From: Bog-473 sp963755375
Lineage (GTDB): Bacteria > Actinomycetota > Acidimicrobiia > Acidimicrobiales > RAAP-2
Assembly: GCA_963755375.1 (NCBI GenBank)
Contig: CAVWKG010000016.1
Coordinates: 496,001-560,000, forward strand
Direction: 5' to 3'
DNA: 64,000 nucleotides
Under the pieces are notes generated by a model. It had not been told where the DNA came from. It made no database searches and saw nothing but the letters and a program-made list of their open reading frames with translations. A program made the position numbers and the translations under genes. Below, piece by piece: positions 26,045 through 35,326 of this stretch (the first letter of the stretch is position 1; each line of letters begins with the position of its first letter).

Positions 26045-27507
26045 GCAGCGAGCACAGCGTCGTCATCGTCGGCGCCGGGTTCTCCGGCATCGGGATGGCG
26101 GCCCGGCTGCACTCCATGGGTGTCGACGACTTCGTCGTGCTCGACCGCGGCAACGACCTCGGAGGCACGTGGCGGGACAATTCCTACCCCGGCGCCTGTT
26201 GCGACGTCCCCTCCAACTTGTACTCGTACTCCTTCGCGCTCAATCCCGAATGGTCCCGCTCCTTCTCCTCGCAGAGCGAGATCTGGGACTACATGCGGCG
26301 CTGTGTCGACCGTTTCGATGTCGGTGGCCAGCTGCGTTTCGGCCGGGCCGTGGAAGAGGCGCGCTGGAACGAGGCGAACGCCTGCTGGGTCATCCGGACG
26401 GCTGGTGGGGAGGAGTACCGCGCGCCGGTGCTGGTGTGGGCCACCGGACCGCTGAGCGAGCCATCGATCCCGGACTTTCCCGGCCTGGCGGACTTCCGCG
26501 GCAAGGTCTTCCACTCTGCCCGCTGGGAGCACGGCTTCGACCTGGCCGGGAAGCGGGTGTGCGTCGTCGGCACCGGGGCCTCGGCGGTGCAGTTCGTGCC
26601 CCAGATCGCCCCCGTCGTCGGGCACCTCTACCTGCATCAGCGGACGCCACCGTTTGTCGTTCCGCGCCGTGACCGCGCCGTCTCGGGCCTCCGCAAGCTG
26701 GCCTACCGCAAGGCGCCGTCCCTCCAGCGCCTGTCGAGGCTTCGCACCTACACGATCTTCGAGTCCCTGTTGTCGGTCTTCGTCGGCCATGGGGAGCGTC
26801 GCAAGGCGGCCGTCCGCAGGGCGGCGCTCGACCACCTGGCCAAGCAGGTGCCCGACGAGGCGCTGCGCCACAAGCTCGTCCCGCATTACCAGCCCGGCTG
26901 CAAGCGCCTCCTGCTCTCGGACGACTACTACCCCTCACTCACCCGACCCAATGTCGAGGTCGTGGAGTCACCGGTGGCTTCGTTCACCGCGCACGAGGTG
27001 GTGGGTCAGGACGGCATCGCCCGTCCGGTCGACGTGGTGATCATGGGCACCGGCTTCGAGGCGGCCGAGCCGCCCTACGCCGGGCACATCGTCGGCAAGG
27101 AGGGCCTCCGGCTGGCCGAGATGTGGAAGGCGAACGGCGTCGAGGCCTACGCCGGCTCAACCGTGGCCGGTTTTCCCAACCTGTTCCTGATGATCGGGCC
27201 GAACTCGACGCTGGCCCACAATTCGATGATCTACATGATCGAGTCGCACATCAACTACATCGCCAGCGCGCTGGCCTTCCTGCGGCGCCCCGGCGTGCGC
27301 GCCGTCGAGGTCAAGCCGGGTGTGCAGCGGCGTTACAACGAGCGCCTGCAAGCCCGTCTGGCGCATTCGGTCTGGGTGGATGGCGGATGCACCAGCTGGT
27401 ACCTCGACCACCGTGGCCGCAACACGACGCTGTGGCCGGACCACACCTGGAAGTTCCGCCGGCTGACCCGGCGCTTTCATCCCGGCGAGTACACCGTGCG
27501 GGCGTAG
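26041..27507 (+). CDS. Flavin-containing Baeyer-Villiger-type monooxygenase
   Basis: 488 residues, GTG start overlapping the dehalogenase stop. FAD motif GAGFSG (11-16), fingerprint FRGKVFHSARW (153-163) and NADPH motif GTGASA (178-183). It is shorter than the enzyme at 10056, lacking its N-terminal extension, and has the size of the EtaA/CHMO-like group found in actinobacteria. Predicted to oxidise ketones to esters, or to carry out N/S oxidation. Translational coupling to the dehalogenase suggests a shared route, for example dehalogenation, oxidation of the alcohol to a ketone by an SDR, then ester formation; that route is inferred. The last 31 bases overlap the convergent permease gene. 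Confidence 0.93.
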   Translation: MSSEHSVVIVGAGFSGIGMAARLHSMGVDDFVVLDRGNDLGGTWRDNSYPGACCDVPSNLYSYSFALNPEWSRSFSSQSEIWDYMRRCVDRFDVGGQLRFGRAVEEARWNEANACWVIRTAGGEEYRAPVLVWATGPLSEPSIPDFPGLADFRGKVFHSARWEHGFDLAGKRVCVVGTGASAVQFVPQIAPVVGHLYLHQRTPPFVVPRRDRAVSGLRKLAYRKAPSLQRLSRLRTYTIFESLLSVFVGHGERRKAAVRRAALDHLAKQVPDEALRHKLVPHYQPGCKRLLLSDDYYPSLTRPNVEVVESPVASFTAHEVVGQDGIARPVDVVIMGTGFEAAEPPYAGHIVGKEGLRLAEMWKANGVEAYAGSTVAGFPNLFLMIGPNSTLAHNSMIYMIESHINYIASALAFLRRPGVRAVEVKPGVQRRYNERLQARLAHSVWVDGGCTSWYLDHRGRNTTLWPDHTWKFRRLTRRFHPGEYTVRA

Positions 27508-28520
27508 GCCCGCAGCGCCAGCGCGCAGAGCACGACCGCGAAGGCGGCGAGCACCGCGACCTCCGGCAACACCGCGGTCAGCCCATCGTGGTCGTAGATC
27601 AGCTTGACGAACGCGTCCATGGCCCAGGCCTGGGGCACGACGTGACCGACGTCGCGCACCACCGGTCCGACCACGTCGAGCGGGTACATGCACCCGCCCA
27701 GCATCCCGCCCACGATGCCGAGCACGACGGCCAGGGCGATGGCCTGCTCCTCGGCGCGCGAGCGCATGCTGACCAGCGCGGCGGCCCCCGCGTAGGCCAA
27801 CGACAGCATGGCGAGGACGAAGAACACGCCGGCCGGATCGCCCCAGTGCACGCCGAAGATCAACCGCCCGACCACGAGGAGGCCGACGCACTGCACGGCC
27901 GCGACGCAGAGACTGGTGGCGATGAGCGCCGCCACGACCGATCGGCGGCGCACCGGCGCGGCGGCCAGCCGGTTCATCATCCCGAGCCGGCGGGACTCGA
28001 CCACGCCCGAGGACAGGAGGAGCACCGTGACACCGAGGAACAGGACGAGGTCGGCCGGTGCGACGTAGGAAAACGGGCTCAGTGCGGCGGGCACGTCCGT
28101 GCGGGCGAGGGTCAGGTTGGTCACCGTCGTGTGCGTCCCTTCGGCGGCGATGAGGTCGAGCAGGGCCACCACGTCGGTGCGAGCCTGGACCGCGCTGGTC
28201 GACGCCGACTCGCTCACGAAGTCCACGCGCTGCGCACCCGGCGCTGCCGGCAGCCCGATGAGCCCGGCCACGACCCGCCCCCGGAGGATGTCGTCACCCA
28301 GTTGGGCCCGGTCGGGCTCGATCCGCACCTTGAGATCGTTGGTGCTGGCGACCAGGTGGAGCAGACGTTGTGACGGATGCACGAGTCCGATGGGCTCCTT
28401 GGGGCTCCCGGCCAGGAGACCCGTGACGAGAATGAAGAGAATCGGGAACGCCGTGGCGACGACGAGGTAGCGCCGGTCGCCCACGGCCCGCCGCAGGTTG
28501 ATCCGGACGATCGGGATCAC
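27477..28520 (-). CDS. ABC-2 type transporter permease
   Basis: 347 residues from a GTG at 28518-28520 that overlaps the stop of the upstream permease gene (GTGA). One N-terminal membrane helix (YLVVATAFPILFILVTGLLAG), a long outer loop, then about five more helices including LVLFLGVTVLLLSSGVVE and ERRLGMMNRLAAAPV-type signature region (SRRLGMMNRLAAAPV), as in ABC-2 permeases. The open frame extends further upstream, but that part is antisense-like and not conserved. No ATPase gene accompanies the pair, so one encoded elsewhere must power it. The cargo is unknown; such pairs export drugs, lipids or polysaccharides. Confidence 0.88.
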   Translation of the reverse strand: MIPIVRINLRRAVGDRRYLVVATAFPILFILVTGLLAGSPKEPIGLVHPSQRLLHLVASTNDLKVRIEPDRAQLGDDILRGRVVAGLIGLPAAPGAQRVDFVSESASTSAVQARTDVVALLDLIAAEGTHTTVTNLTLARTDVPAALSPFSYVAPADLVLFLGVTVLLLSSGVVESRRLGMMNRLAAAPVRRRSVVAALIATSLCVAAVQCVGLLVVGRLIFGVHWGDPAGVFFVLAMLSLAYAGAAALVSMRSRAEEQAIALAVVLGIVGGMLGGCMYPLDVVGPVVRDVGHVVPQAWAMDAFVKLIYDHDGLTAVLPEVAVLAAFAVVLCALALRAYARTVYSPG

Positions 28521-29689
28521 GGCGTCACCATCCGGCGCACCCGGGCCATGGCCAGGGTACCGGTGACGAGGGCGATCAGGCACAGGACGACGAAGGGCGC
28601 GACCACTGACGACGCGGGGTCCCGCAACAAGGCGAGGCGCCCGAAGCCGACCAGCGCCCACCCGTTCGGCGTCCCGAGGCTGAGCACCTGGAAGGCTTCG
28701 GGCAGGGCGCCGGGCGGGAGGAGATTGCCCCCCAAGAGCGCGAGCACGAGCCCGATGACCAGGGAGGCGGCGAAGGCCTCTTGGGGCGTCCGGGCGAACG
28801 AGGTGAGGAAGGCACCGAGGCCGCACATGGCGGCCGTGGCGCCGACGCACATCATGAGCACGCCGAGCGGGGCACCCCAATTGGCGCCGAAGGCCGCCGC
28901 CGTCACGCCCCAGACGATCAGAATGGACGTCAGCCCCGTGAGGGCGATCGCGAGGAGCTTCCCCCCCACAATGGCACTGGCCCTGATCGGCGCCGCCGCG
29001 AGCCGCGCCAGCGTCCCGGTCGAGCGCTCCATCAAGAGTGAGCGCATGCCGAGGCCGCTCCCGATGTAGAGGAACACCACCGCGATCGACGGCGCGAAGT
29101 AGTCGAGCACGGCTTTCCCGCCGTTGCCGAGCGTGCTCGTCGAGACCGAGATGGACGCCGTGTCGGTGGCCGTCCCGCGCTCCAGGCGGCCGGCGTACAT
29201 CCGGCTGGCCAAGCCAGCCGCCAACGACTCGGCGTACTCCTGTCCGATCAATGCGTTGGCCCGATCCACCACGTCGAACCCAGGTGTCGGCGTGGCGCCG
29301 GGAGCCACCATCGGGATGAGGAGGTGCGAGAGGCTCTTGTGGCCCTTGTACACGACCACGCCACCGGCCAGCGTGCCGTCGGCCACCTCGCGTGTCACCG
29401 TCGTGTCGGCCGGGACGAGCCGCACGACGACATTGGCGGGGAGCTGGCTGGCGAGCACGGCCGCCCGCAACAGCGCGGGCGAGGTACCCGACACCCCGAT
29501 CGGGAGCAGGGCGGAGGAGGCGTTGCCGGCGAAGGCGAAGCCGAGGATGGCCGCGATGGCGAGCGGGGCCACGAGGCAGGTGATCACGGCCGAGCGGTCG
29601 CGGACCCGCCTGTGCAATTCGTTGACGGTGATGACGAACCAGGTCAGTCGCCGCGCTCCTGTCCCTGGCGGCATGTCCCCTACCGGCAA
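28517..29689 (-). CDS. ABC-2 type transporter permease
   Basis: 390 residues. Same architecture as its partner: first helix near SAVITCLVAPLAIAAILGFAF, a large extracytoplasmic loop of about 150 residues, then FAPSIAVVFLYIGSGLGM, the ABC-2 signature LLMERSTGTLARLAAAPIRAS, and four more helices ending in VVAPFVVLCLIALVTGTL. The two permeases probably form a heterodimer. Two ATGs (residues 1 and 6) are possible starts. It diverges from the sulfatase gene at 29850 with 160 bases between. The absence of an ATP-binding gene on either side is unusual. Confidence 0.88.
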   Translation of the reverse strand: MPVGDMPPGTGARRLTWFVITVNELHRRVRDRSAVITCLVAPLAIAAILGFAFAGNASSALLPIGVSGTSPALLRAAVLASQLPANVVVRLVPADTTVTREVADGTLAGGVVVYKGHKSLSHLLIPMVAPGATPTPGFDVVDRANALIGQEYAESLAAGLASRMYAGRLERGTATDTASISVSTSTLGNGGKAVLDYFAPSIAVVFLYIGSGLGMRSLLMERSTGTLARLAAAPIRASAIVGGKLLAIALTGLTSILIVWGVTAAAFGANWGAPLGVLMMCVGATAAMCGLGAFLTSFARTPQEAFAASLVIGLVLALLGGNLLPPGALPEAFQVLSLGTPNGWALVGFGRLALLRDPASSVVAPFVVLCLIALVTGTLAMARVRRMVTP

Positions 29690-29849
29690 AAGCTAGCTGT
29701 TCTGCCCAAGAGGGTCACCGTGGCGATCGCGCCGGAGCCACCCTGGATCCGCCACGACCGCACGCGATTCGGCGCGGCGCGGGAGCCGGACGATGCGGCG
29801 CCCCTCCGCCTCGCGCCTTCCGCCGTGGGCCTGCGTGTAGCTTGCCCGG

Positions 29850-31493
29850 ATGCAGTCGCCGAACATGCTCGTGATCATGACGGACGAGGAGCGGTATCCG
29901 CCGCCCTACGAGGGCGGATCCCTGGCGCGCTTCCGCAGGGAACAGCTCGGCGCGCGCCAGTCCATCCGGGACGGAGGACTCGAGTTTCACCGGCATTATG
30001 CGGGCTCCACGGCGTGCCTGCCGAGCCGCACCACGCTGTTCACGGGGCAGTACCCGTCGCTCCACGGCGGGACGAACACCGACGGCCTGGCGAAAACGCA
30101 CAGCGACCCGGCCATGGGCTGGCTGGACCCCAATTCGGTTCCGACTCTCGGCGACTGGTTCCGGGCCGGCGGCTATGAGACCCACTACCGGGGCAAGTGG
30201 CACGTATCGCATGCCGATCTGATGATCCCCGGTGCACACGAGGGCCTGATGGCATCGGACGACACGGGGAAGCCGATTCCGGCTGCCGTCGCCGCGTACC
30301 AGGGCGCGGACCGCCTCGATCCCTACGGATTCTCGGGCTGGGTCGGCCGGGAGCCCCACGGAGCAGCCAAAGCCGACTGTGGCACGGTGCGTGACGGCGT
30401 GTTCGCCGAGCAGGTCGTCGAGCTCTTCGGTGCGCTCGCCGGCGCCCGTCGCGCCGGGCCGTGGCTGGCCGTGGCGTCGTTCGTCAATCCCCACGACATC
30501 GCCTTCAACGGCTGGGCCTGGGAGCAGCTTCTCGGCTTCGGAGCCGTTGACGACGACACGCTGCCCGCCATCCCCGAGCCGCCGTCGCAGCCTGACTCCT
30601 TCGCCGGACGACCCGCCTGTCAGGAGGCTTTCACCAAGGCGTGGCCGGCCATGCTCTACGACCAGCCGGCCGACGAGGGGTACCGGCGCCTGTACTACTA
30701 CCTCCACAAGTTGGTCGACCGGGCGATCGGGCGCATTCTCGACGCGTTGGAACACTCGGGAATGGCCGAGGACACCGTGGTCGTGTTCACCTCCGACCAC
30801 GGCGACCTGGTCGGCGCCCACGGCGGCTTGATGCAGAAGTGGTACAACGCCTACGACGAGGCGATCCGCGTGCCGCTCCTGGTCCGCGGGCCGGGCGTGG
30901 CGGCAATTCCGGGAGGGGTGCACACGCCGACCAGCCACGTCGATCTGCTCCCCACGCTCCTCGGCCTGGTGGGCATCGATGTCGAGCGCGCCGCGTCCAT
31001 GGTCGCGGTCGAGCACGACGAGACCCAGCCGCTCCCCGGCCGGGACCTCAGTCCGGTCATCACGGGTTCCCTCGCGGCTGAGGCGCTGGCCGAGCCCTTG
31101 TACTTCATGACCGAGGACGATGTGGCCCGGGGGCTGACGCCCCAGAACATCTTGACGGGCACGCAGTACGAGCCCGTGCCCTCGCCCTCGCACGTCGAGT
31201 CCGTCATCACCCCGTTGGTGACCGGAGCCGGCAACGGCTCCGAGCTGTGGAAGCTCAACCACTACTACGAGCGGCTCGACGCGTTCGACCAGGCGCACGG
31301 GCTGCCCACGAATCCGTTCGCCCCGCCCCCGGCTGAGTCCGGGTGGGAGCTGCACAACCTGACAACGGACCCAGAGGAACGCCGGAACCGGGCAACGGAC
31401 GCGCCGGAGGTGTTGCGGAGCCTGCAGGGCATCTTGGAGGAGCAGCGTGACGCCAAGCGCCGCGTGCCCCAGCTCCGGAACCGGCCGGTGTAA
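29850..31493 (+). CDS. Sulfatase
   Basis: 547 residues. Metal-binding start MLVIMTDEERYPP, sulfatase signature ACLPSRTTLFTG with Cys56 to be converted to formylglycine, second signature YRGKWHVSHAD, and VFTSDHGDLVGAHGG with further metal ligands. No signal peptide, so it acts in the cytoplasm. The TDEExYPPPYE start differs from classical arylsulfatases (DDxG) and matches a group often annotated simply as sulfatase-like hydrolase. Substrate not predictable. It is followed 105 bases later by a second, unlike sulfatase on the same strand. Confidence 0.92.
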   Translation: MQSPNMLVIMTDEERYPPPYEGGSLARFRREQLGARQSIRDGGLEFHRHYAGSTACLPSRTTLFTGQYPSLHGGTNTDGLAKTHSDPAMGWLDPNSVPTLGDWFRAGGYETHYRGKWHVSHADLMIPGAHEGLMASDDTGKPIPAAVAAYQGADRLDPYGFSGWVGREPHGAAKADCGTVRDGVFAEQVVELFGALAGARRAGPWLAVASFVNPHDIAFNGWAWEQLLGFGAVDDDTLPAIPEPPSQPDSFAGRPACQEAFTKAWPAMLYDQPADEGYRRLYYYLHKLVDRAIGRILDALEHSGMAEDTVVVFTSDHGDLVGAHGGLMQKWYNAYDEAIRVPLLVRGPGVAAIPGGVHTPTSHVDLLPTLLGLVGIDVERAASMVAVEHDETQPLPGRDLSPVITGSLAAEALAEPLYFMTEDDVARGLTPQNILTGTQYEPVPSPSHVESVITPLVTGAGNGSELWKLNHYYERLDAFDQAHGLPTNPFAPPPAESGWELHNLTTDPEERRNRATDAPEVLRSLQGILEEQRDAKRRVPQLRNRPV

Positions 31494-31597
31494 CTCTCCC
31501 GCTCAGCCGAAGCCCGGACGCGGGTCCCGGGCGCGCCGAGGCCGGCCGCGCGGGCCGCGCGTGCCATGCTCTCGTTGACGTCGAGGGTTCGGGGAGT

Positions 31598-33900
31598 GTG
31601 CGCGTGGCACGGGTGGAATTCCGGGGGAAGATCGGCAACGACTGGCGCGACTCGGAGCCGTGGTGGCCCACCGTGCCCACCCCGCCTGCGGGTGCACCGA
31701 ACGTGGTGGTGATCGTCCTCGACGACGTCGGCTTCGCACAGCTCGGGTGCTACGGGTCCGACATCGAGACGCCGGTGATCGACGGCCTGGCCGCCGAGGG
31801 GGTGCGGTTGACCAACTTCCACACCACCGCGCTGTGCTCGCCCACCCGGGCCTGCCTGCTCACGGGGAGGAACCATCACCGCAGCGGCATGGGCCGGGTC
31901 GCCGACCTGGCGTCCGGCTTTCCGGGGTACTGGGGCCGACCGCCGCGTGAGAACGGCTACGTCTCCGAGATCCTGCGTGCCACCGGCTACGCGACGTACG
32001 CGGTGGGGAAGTGGCACCTCAGTCCCGAGGGCGAGACCAACATGGCCAACTCGCGAGCGACCTGGCCGCTCGGCCGGGGCTTCGACCGCTGGTACGGCTT
32101 CCACGGGGGCGAGACGCACCAGTTCGTCCCTGCGCTGTACCACGACAATCACGCCGTACGTCCGCCGCGCTCGGTCGAGGACGGATACCACCTCAGCGCC
32201 GACCTGGCCGACCGGGCCATCGAATTCTTGGGAGACCTGCGCGCCGTGGACGACGAGTTGCCGTTCTTCCTCTACTTCGCCACCGGGGCCTGCCACTCGC
32301 CGCACCACGCGCCCGCCGAGTGGATCGGGCGCTACAAGGGCCGCTTCGCCCAGGGGTGGGACCGCTGGCGCGACGAGACCTTCGCCCGCCAGTTGGCCCA
32401 GGGCATCGTCCCCGAGGGCACCGTGCTCTCGCCCCGCCCACCCTGGGTCCCGAGCTGGGACAGCTTGGACGCCGAGCAGCGGGTGCTCGCCGAGCGCTTC
32501 ATGGAGTGCTTCGCCGCCTTCCTCTCCTACACCGACCAGCAGATCGGGCGGGTGCTCTCCTTCATCGAGGAGGCAGGTGACGCCGACGACACCGTCGTGC
32601 TCGTGGTGTCCGACAACGGCGCCAGCTCGGAGGGCGGTAGGGACGGCACCATCAACGAGGGCCGCTTGTCCAACTTCGAGGGCGCGGGCGTCGACGAGAT
32701 GTACCGGCGCATCGACGAGATCGGCGGGCCGTTGAGCCACAACAACTACCCGTGGGGCTGGACGATGGCCGGGAACACGCCCTTCAAGCGCTGGAAGCGC
32801 GAGGTCCACGAGGGCGGCGTCGCCGACCCGTGCATCGTGCGCCTGCCCGCCGGTCGTGGTGGCACCGTCGGCCTGCGGCGGCAGTACGCCCACGCCATCG
32901 ACATCCTGCCCACGGTGCTCGAGCTGGCCGGCGTCGCTCCGCCCGAGGAGATCGACGGGATAGAGCAGTCGCACCTCGACGGCACCAGCTTCGCCTACGT
33001 GCTGGATGAGGGCGGGGAGCGCGCCCCGGCCGTCACCACACCCAGCACTTCGAGATGCTCGGGTCCCGCGCCATCTACCACGACGGCTGGAAGGCGGTGA
33101 CCTACCACCCGGTCGGCCCGATCTACGACGACGGGCTGAGCAACAGTGCGCCGTTCGACGACGACATCTGGGAGCTCTACCACGTCGCCGAGGACGTCTC
33201 GGAGACGCACGACCGCGCCGCCGAGTTCCCGGAGAAGGTGGCCGAGCTGGTGGCGCTGTGGTGGGAGGAGGCGCGCCGCAACGACGTGCTGCCCCTGGAC
33301 AACCGGGTCCTCGACGTCATCGTGCACAAGCACGACCGTCGCCGGCCCCAGGCCACCTACCGCTACTTCCAGGGCGGCGCACCGGTGCCCGAATGGGTCG
33401 CCGTCGACGTCCGCAACCGCTCGCATGCCATCGCGCTGAGTGTCGTCGTTCCCGACGGGGTCGTGCCCGATGGCACCCTGCTCGCCCTCGGCTGCGCGCT
33501 CGGGGGCTGGTCGCTGCACGTCCACGGGGGGCGGCTGCGCTACGTCCACAACCTGCACGGCCAGCGGCTCTACGAGGTCACCGCCGACCGCGGGCTCGAC
33601 GCGGGACGCCACGAGCTCGAGTTCCGCTTCGAGTGGGACCAGTTGCTCGGCGGCACCGCCACGCTCCTCCAGGACGGCGAGGCCGTCGGGACCGGCGAGG
33701 TGGAGCGCTTCACGCCCGTCGCCTTCAACGAGGTGATGATCGGGCTGACCTGTGGTTACGAGTGGGGTCCATCGGTCGGCGGGGACTACGACGCGCCCTT
33801 CGCGTTCAACGGCACGATCGTGCGGGCCGAGGTGTCGGCCACCGGTCCGGTGGTGCGTGATCCCGTCGCCGAGGTGGCGGCCATCCTGGCCACGCAGTGA
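31598..33900 (+). pseudogene. Arylsulfatase, AtsA/AslA type, frameshifted
   Basis: Two frames give a protein of about 767 residues, the normal size of actinobacterial AtsA-like enzymes. Frame one: VVVIVLDDVGFAQLGCYG (metal Asp pair), CSPTRACLLTGR with Cys80 as formylglycine site, VGKWHLSP, VLVVSDNGASSEGG. Frame two continues QHFEMLGSRAIYHDGWKAVTYH, DIWELYHV, and a C-terminal beta-sandwich of about 190 residues. The break is between about 33021 and 33040; one extra C in the CCCC run at 33024-33027 would rejoin the frames. All catalytic residues are intact. Likely an assembly error. The enzyme would cleave aryl or alkyl sulfate esters. Confidence 0.9.
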
Positions 33901-33962
33901 GCGGAGGCGTGCCCCGCGTCACTCCCACCGACGTGGCCCCGGCGCCTGGCCGGATGCGCCGC

Positions 33963-34580
33963 TCAGTCGAAGCTCGGCCGCCGGTCCCGGGTGCGCTTGA
34001 GCTCGAAGAAGCCGTCGGTTCCGGTGCACAGCAGCACGCCGTCCCAGAGCCGGCCCGCCGCCTCGCCCTTGGGAGTCGGCGTGACCACAGGTCCGAAGAT
34101 GGCGCTCCCGTTGTAGTGGATCACCGGCGTGCCGACGTCGTCGCCCACGGGGTCCATGCCGGCCCGGTGTGATGCCTCGAGCAGGGTGTCGAACTCGTCG
34201 GAGGCGGCCGCTTCGGCCAGCGAGGCCGGCAGCCCGAGCTCGGCGAGCGCCTCGGCGATGACCACCTCTGCCTCGCCCGGCGCCCGACCCCGCTGTTCGA
34301 GGTGGAAACGGCCGCCGATGGCGGTGTAGAGCGGGAGGAGGATGTCGCGGCCTTTCATCTGCTCTGCCGCGATGCAGACCCGCACCGGGCCCTTGGCCCG
34401 GGCCATGCGCTGCTTGTACTCCTCGGAGAGCTCGGACCGGCCGGCGTTGAGGATGGCCAGCGACATCACGTGCCATTCGGTGTGGATGTCGCGTACCTGC
34501 TCGACCTCGAGCATCCAACGCGAGGTGATCCAGGCCCATGGGCAGAGGGGATCGAACCAGAAGTCTGCCGTGTCCGTCAT
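33963..34580 (-). CDS. DsbA-family protein, Rv2466c (mycothiol-dependent nitroreductase)-like
   Basis: 205 residues from the ATG at 34578-34580, which overlaps the upstream SDR stop (ATGA). The thioredoxin-fold start FWFDPLCPWAWITSRWMLEVE and the later GTPVIHYNG (cis-Pro region) match the Rv2466c family of mycobacteria. The active site reads CPWA: Cys13 is kept and the second Cys is replaced by Ala16, so a monothiol mechanism or reliance on mycothiol is expected. It is the last gene of a reverse-strand run that starts with a nitroreductase. The family is linked to oxidative stress and nitro-compound reduction. Confidence 0.88.
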   Translation of the reverse strand: MTDTADFWFDPLCPWAWITSRWMLEVEQVRDIHTEWHVMSLAILNAGRSELSEEYKQRMARAKGPVRVCIAAEQMKGRDILLPLYTAIGGRFHLEQRGRAPGEAEVVIAEALAELGLPASLAEAAASDEFDTLLEASHRAGMDPVGDDVGTPVIHYNGSAIFGPVVTPTPKGEAAGRLWDGVLLCTGTDGFFELKRTRDRRPSFD

Positions 34581-35326
34581 GGGATGCCTCCGTCGACGCG
34601 CAGGATGGCGCCCGTCGTGTACGACGAGGCGTCCGTGGCGAAGTAGAGCGCGGCGCCGACGATCTCCTCGGGTTCGCCGGCGCGCCGCAGGGCGTGGTGG
34701 GGCATGCCGCGTTCGAGCGTGGCGGGGTCCCAGGCCTTGGCGATGTCGGTGAGGAACGGGCCCGCCATGATGCAGTTGACCCGCACCGTCGGCCCGAACG
34801 CCTTGGCGAAACCCTCGGTCAGCGTGTTCAACCCCGCCTTGGCGGCGTCGTAGGGCAACATGCCCGGGGCGGGGCGCAGGGAACCGGTGCTCGAGACGTT
34901 GATGATGGATCCACCATATGGGCCGTCCGCCATCCTCGTGCCGACGAGCGCCGTGAGCCGGAACGGGCCCTTCAGGTTGACCCCGAGCACCTTGTCCCAG
35001 AGCTCCTCGCTCACCGCGGTCAGGTCGGGGTACAGGGGCGACATCCCGGCGTTGTTCACCAAGACGTCCACGCGTCCGAAGGCGGCGTAGGCCTGCTCCA
35101 CGAGGCTGTCGATCTCGTCCCAGTGCCCGACGTGGCACGAGACCGGAAGGGCCAGCCGACCCTTCGCCTCGACTTCCGCCGCCACCGCCCGGCAGCCGTC
35201 GAGCTTGCGGCTGGCCACGACGACGTTGGCCCCGGCGTCGGCGAACGCCAACACCATGGCCCGCCCCAGCCCACGGCTCCCTCCGGTCACCAGGGCCACC
35301 TTGCCGGAGAGCGGGCCGTCCGTCAC
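34577..35326 (-). CDS. Short-chain dehydrogenase/reductase
   Basis: 249 residues. Cofactor motif TGGSRGLGRA, NNAG, active-site Ser in INVSSTGS and Tyr-Lys in YDAAKAG, and the C-terminal ATDASSYTTGAILRVDGG. A classical FabG-like enzyme; an Arg right after the Ser-Arg turn (ASRKLDG) suggests NADPH use. Start and stop overlap both neighbours (M20 hydrolase and DsbA-like gene) by four bases, so all three are translationally coupled. The substrate is probably a secondary alcohol or ketone; not determinable. Confidence 0.92.
   Translation of the reverse strand: MTDGPLSGKVALVTGGSRGLGRAMVLAFADAGANVVVASRKLDGCRAVAAEVEAKGRLALPVSCHVGHWDEIDSLVEQAYAAFGRVDVLVNNAGMSPLYPDLTAVSEELWDKVLGVNLKGPFRLTALVGTRMADGPYGGSIINVSSTGSLRPAPGMLPYDAAKAGLNTLTEGFAKAFGPTVRVNCIMAGPFLTDIAKAWDPATLERGMPHHALRRAGEPEEIVGAALYFATDASSYTTGAILRVDGGIP

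Noticed and set aside
27123..28373. 416-codon plus-strand frame over the monooxygenase end and permease gene
   Set aside because: Out-of-frame and antisense reading of two well-supported genes, rich in His/Arg/Gly/Gln.
27508..29849. Missing ATP-binding gene hidden between the permeases and the sulfatase
   Set aside because: No Walker A or signature motif was found on either strand in the interval.
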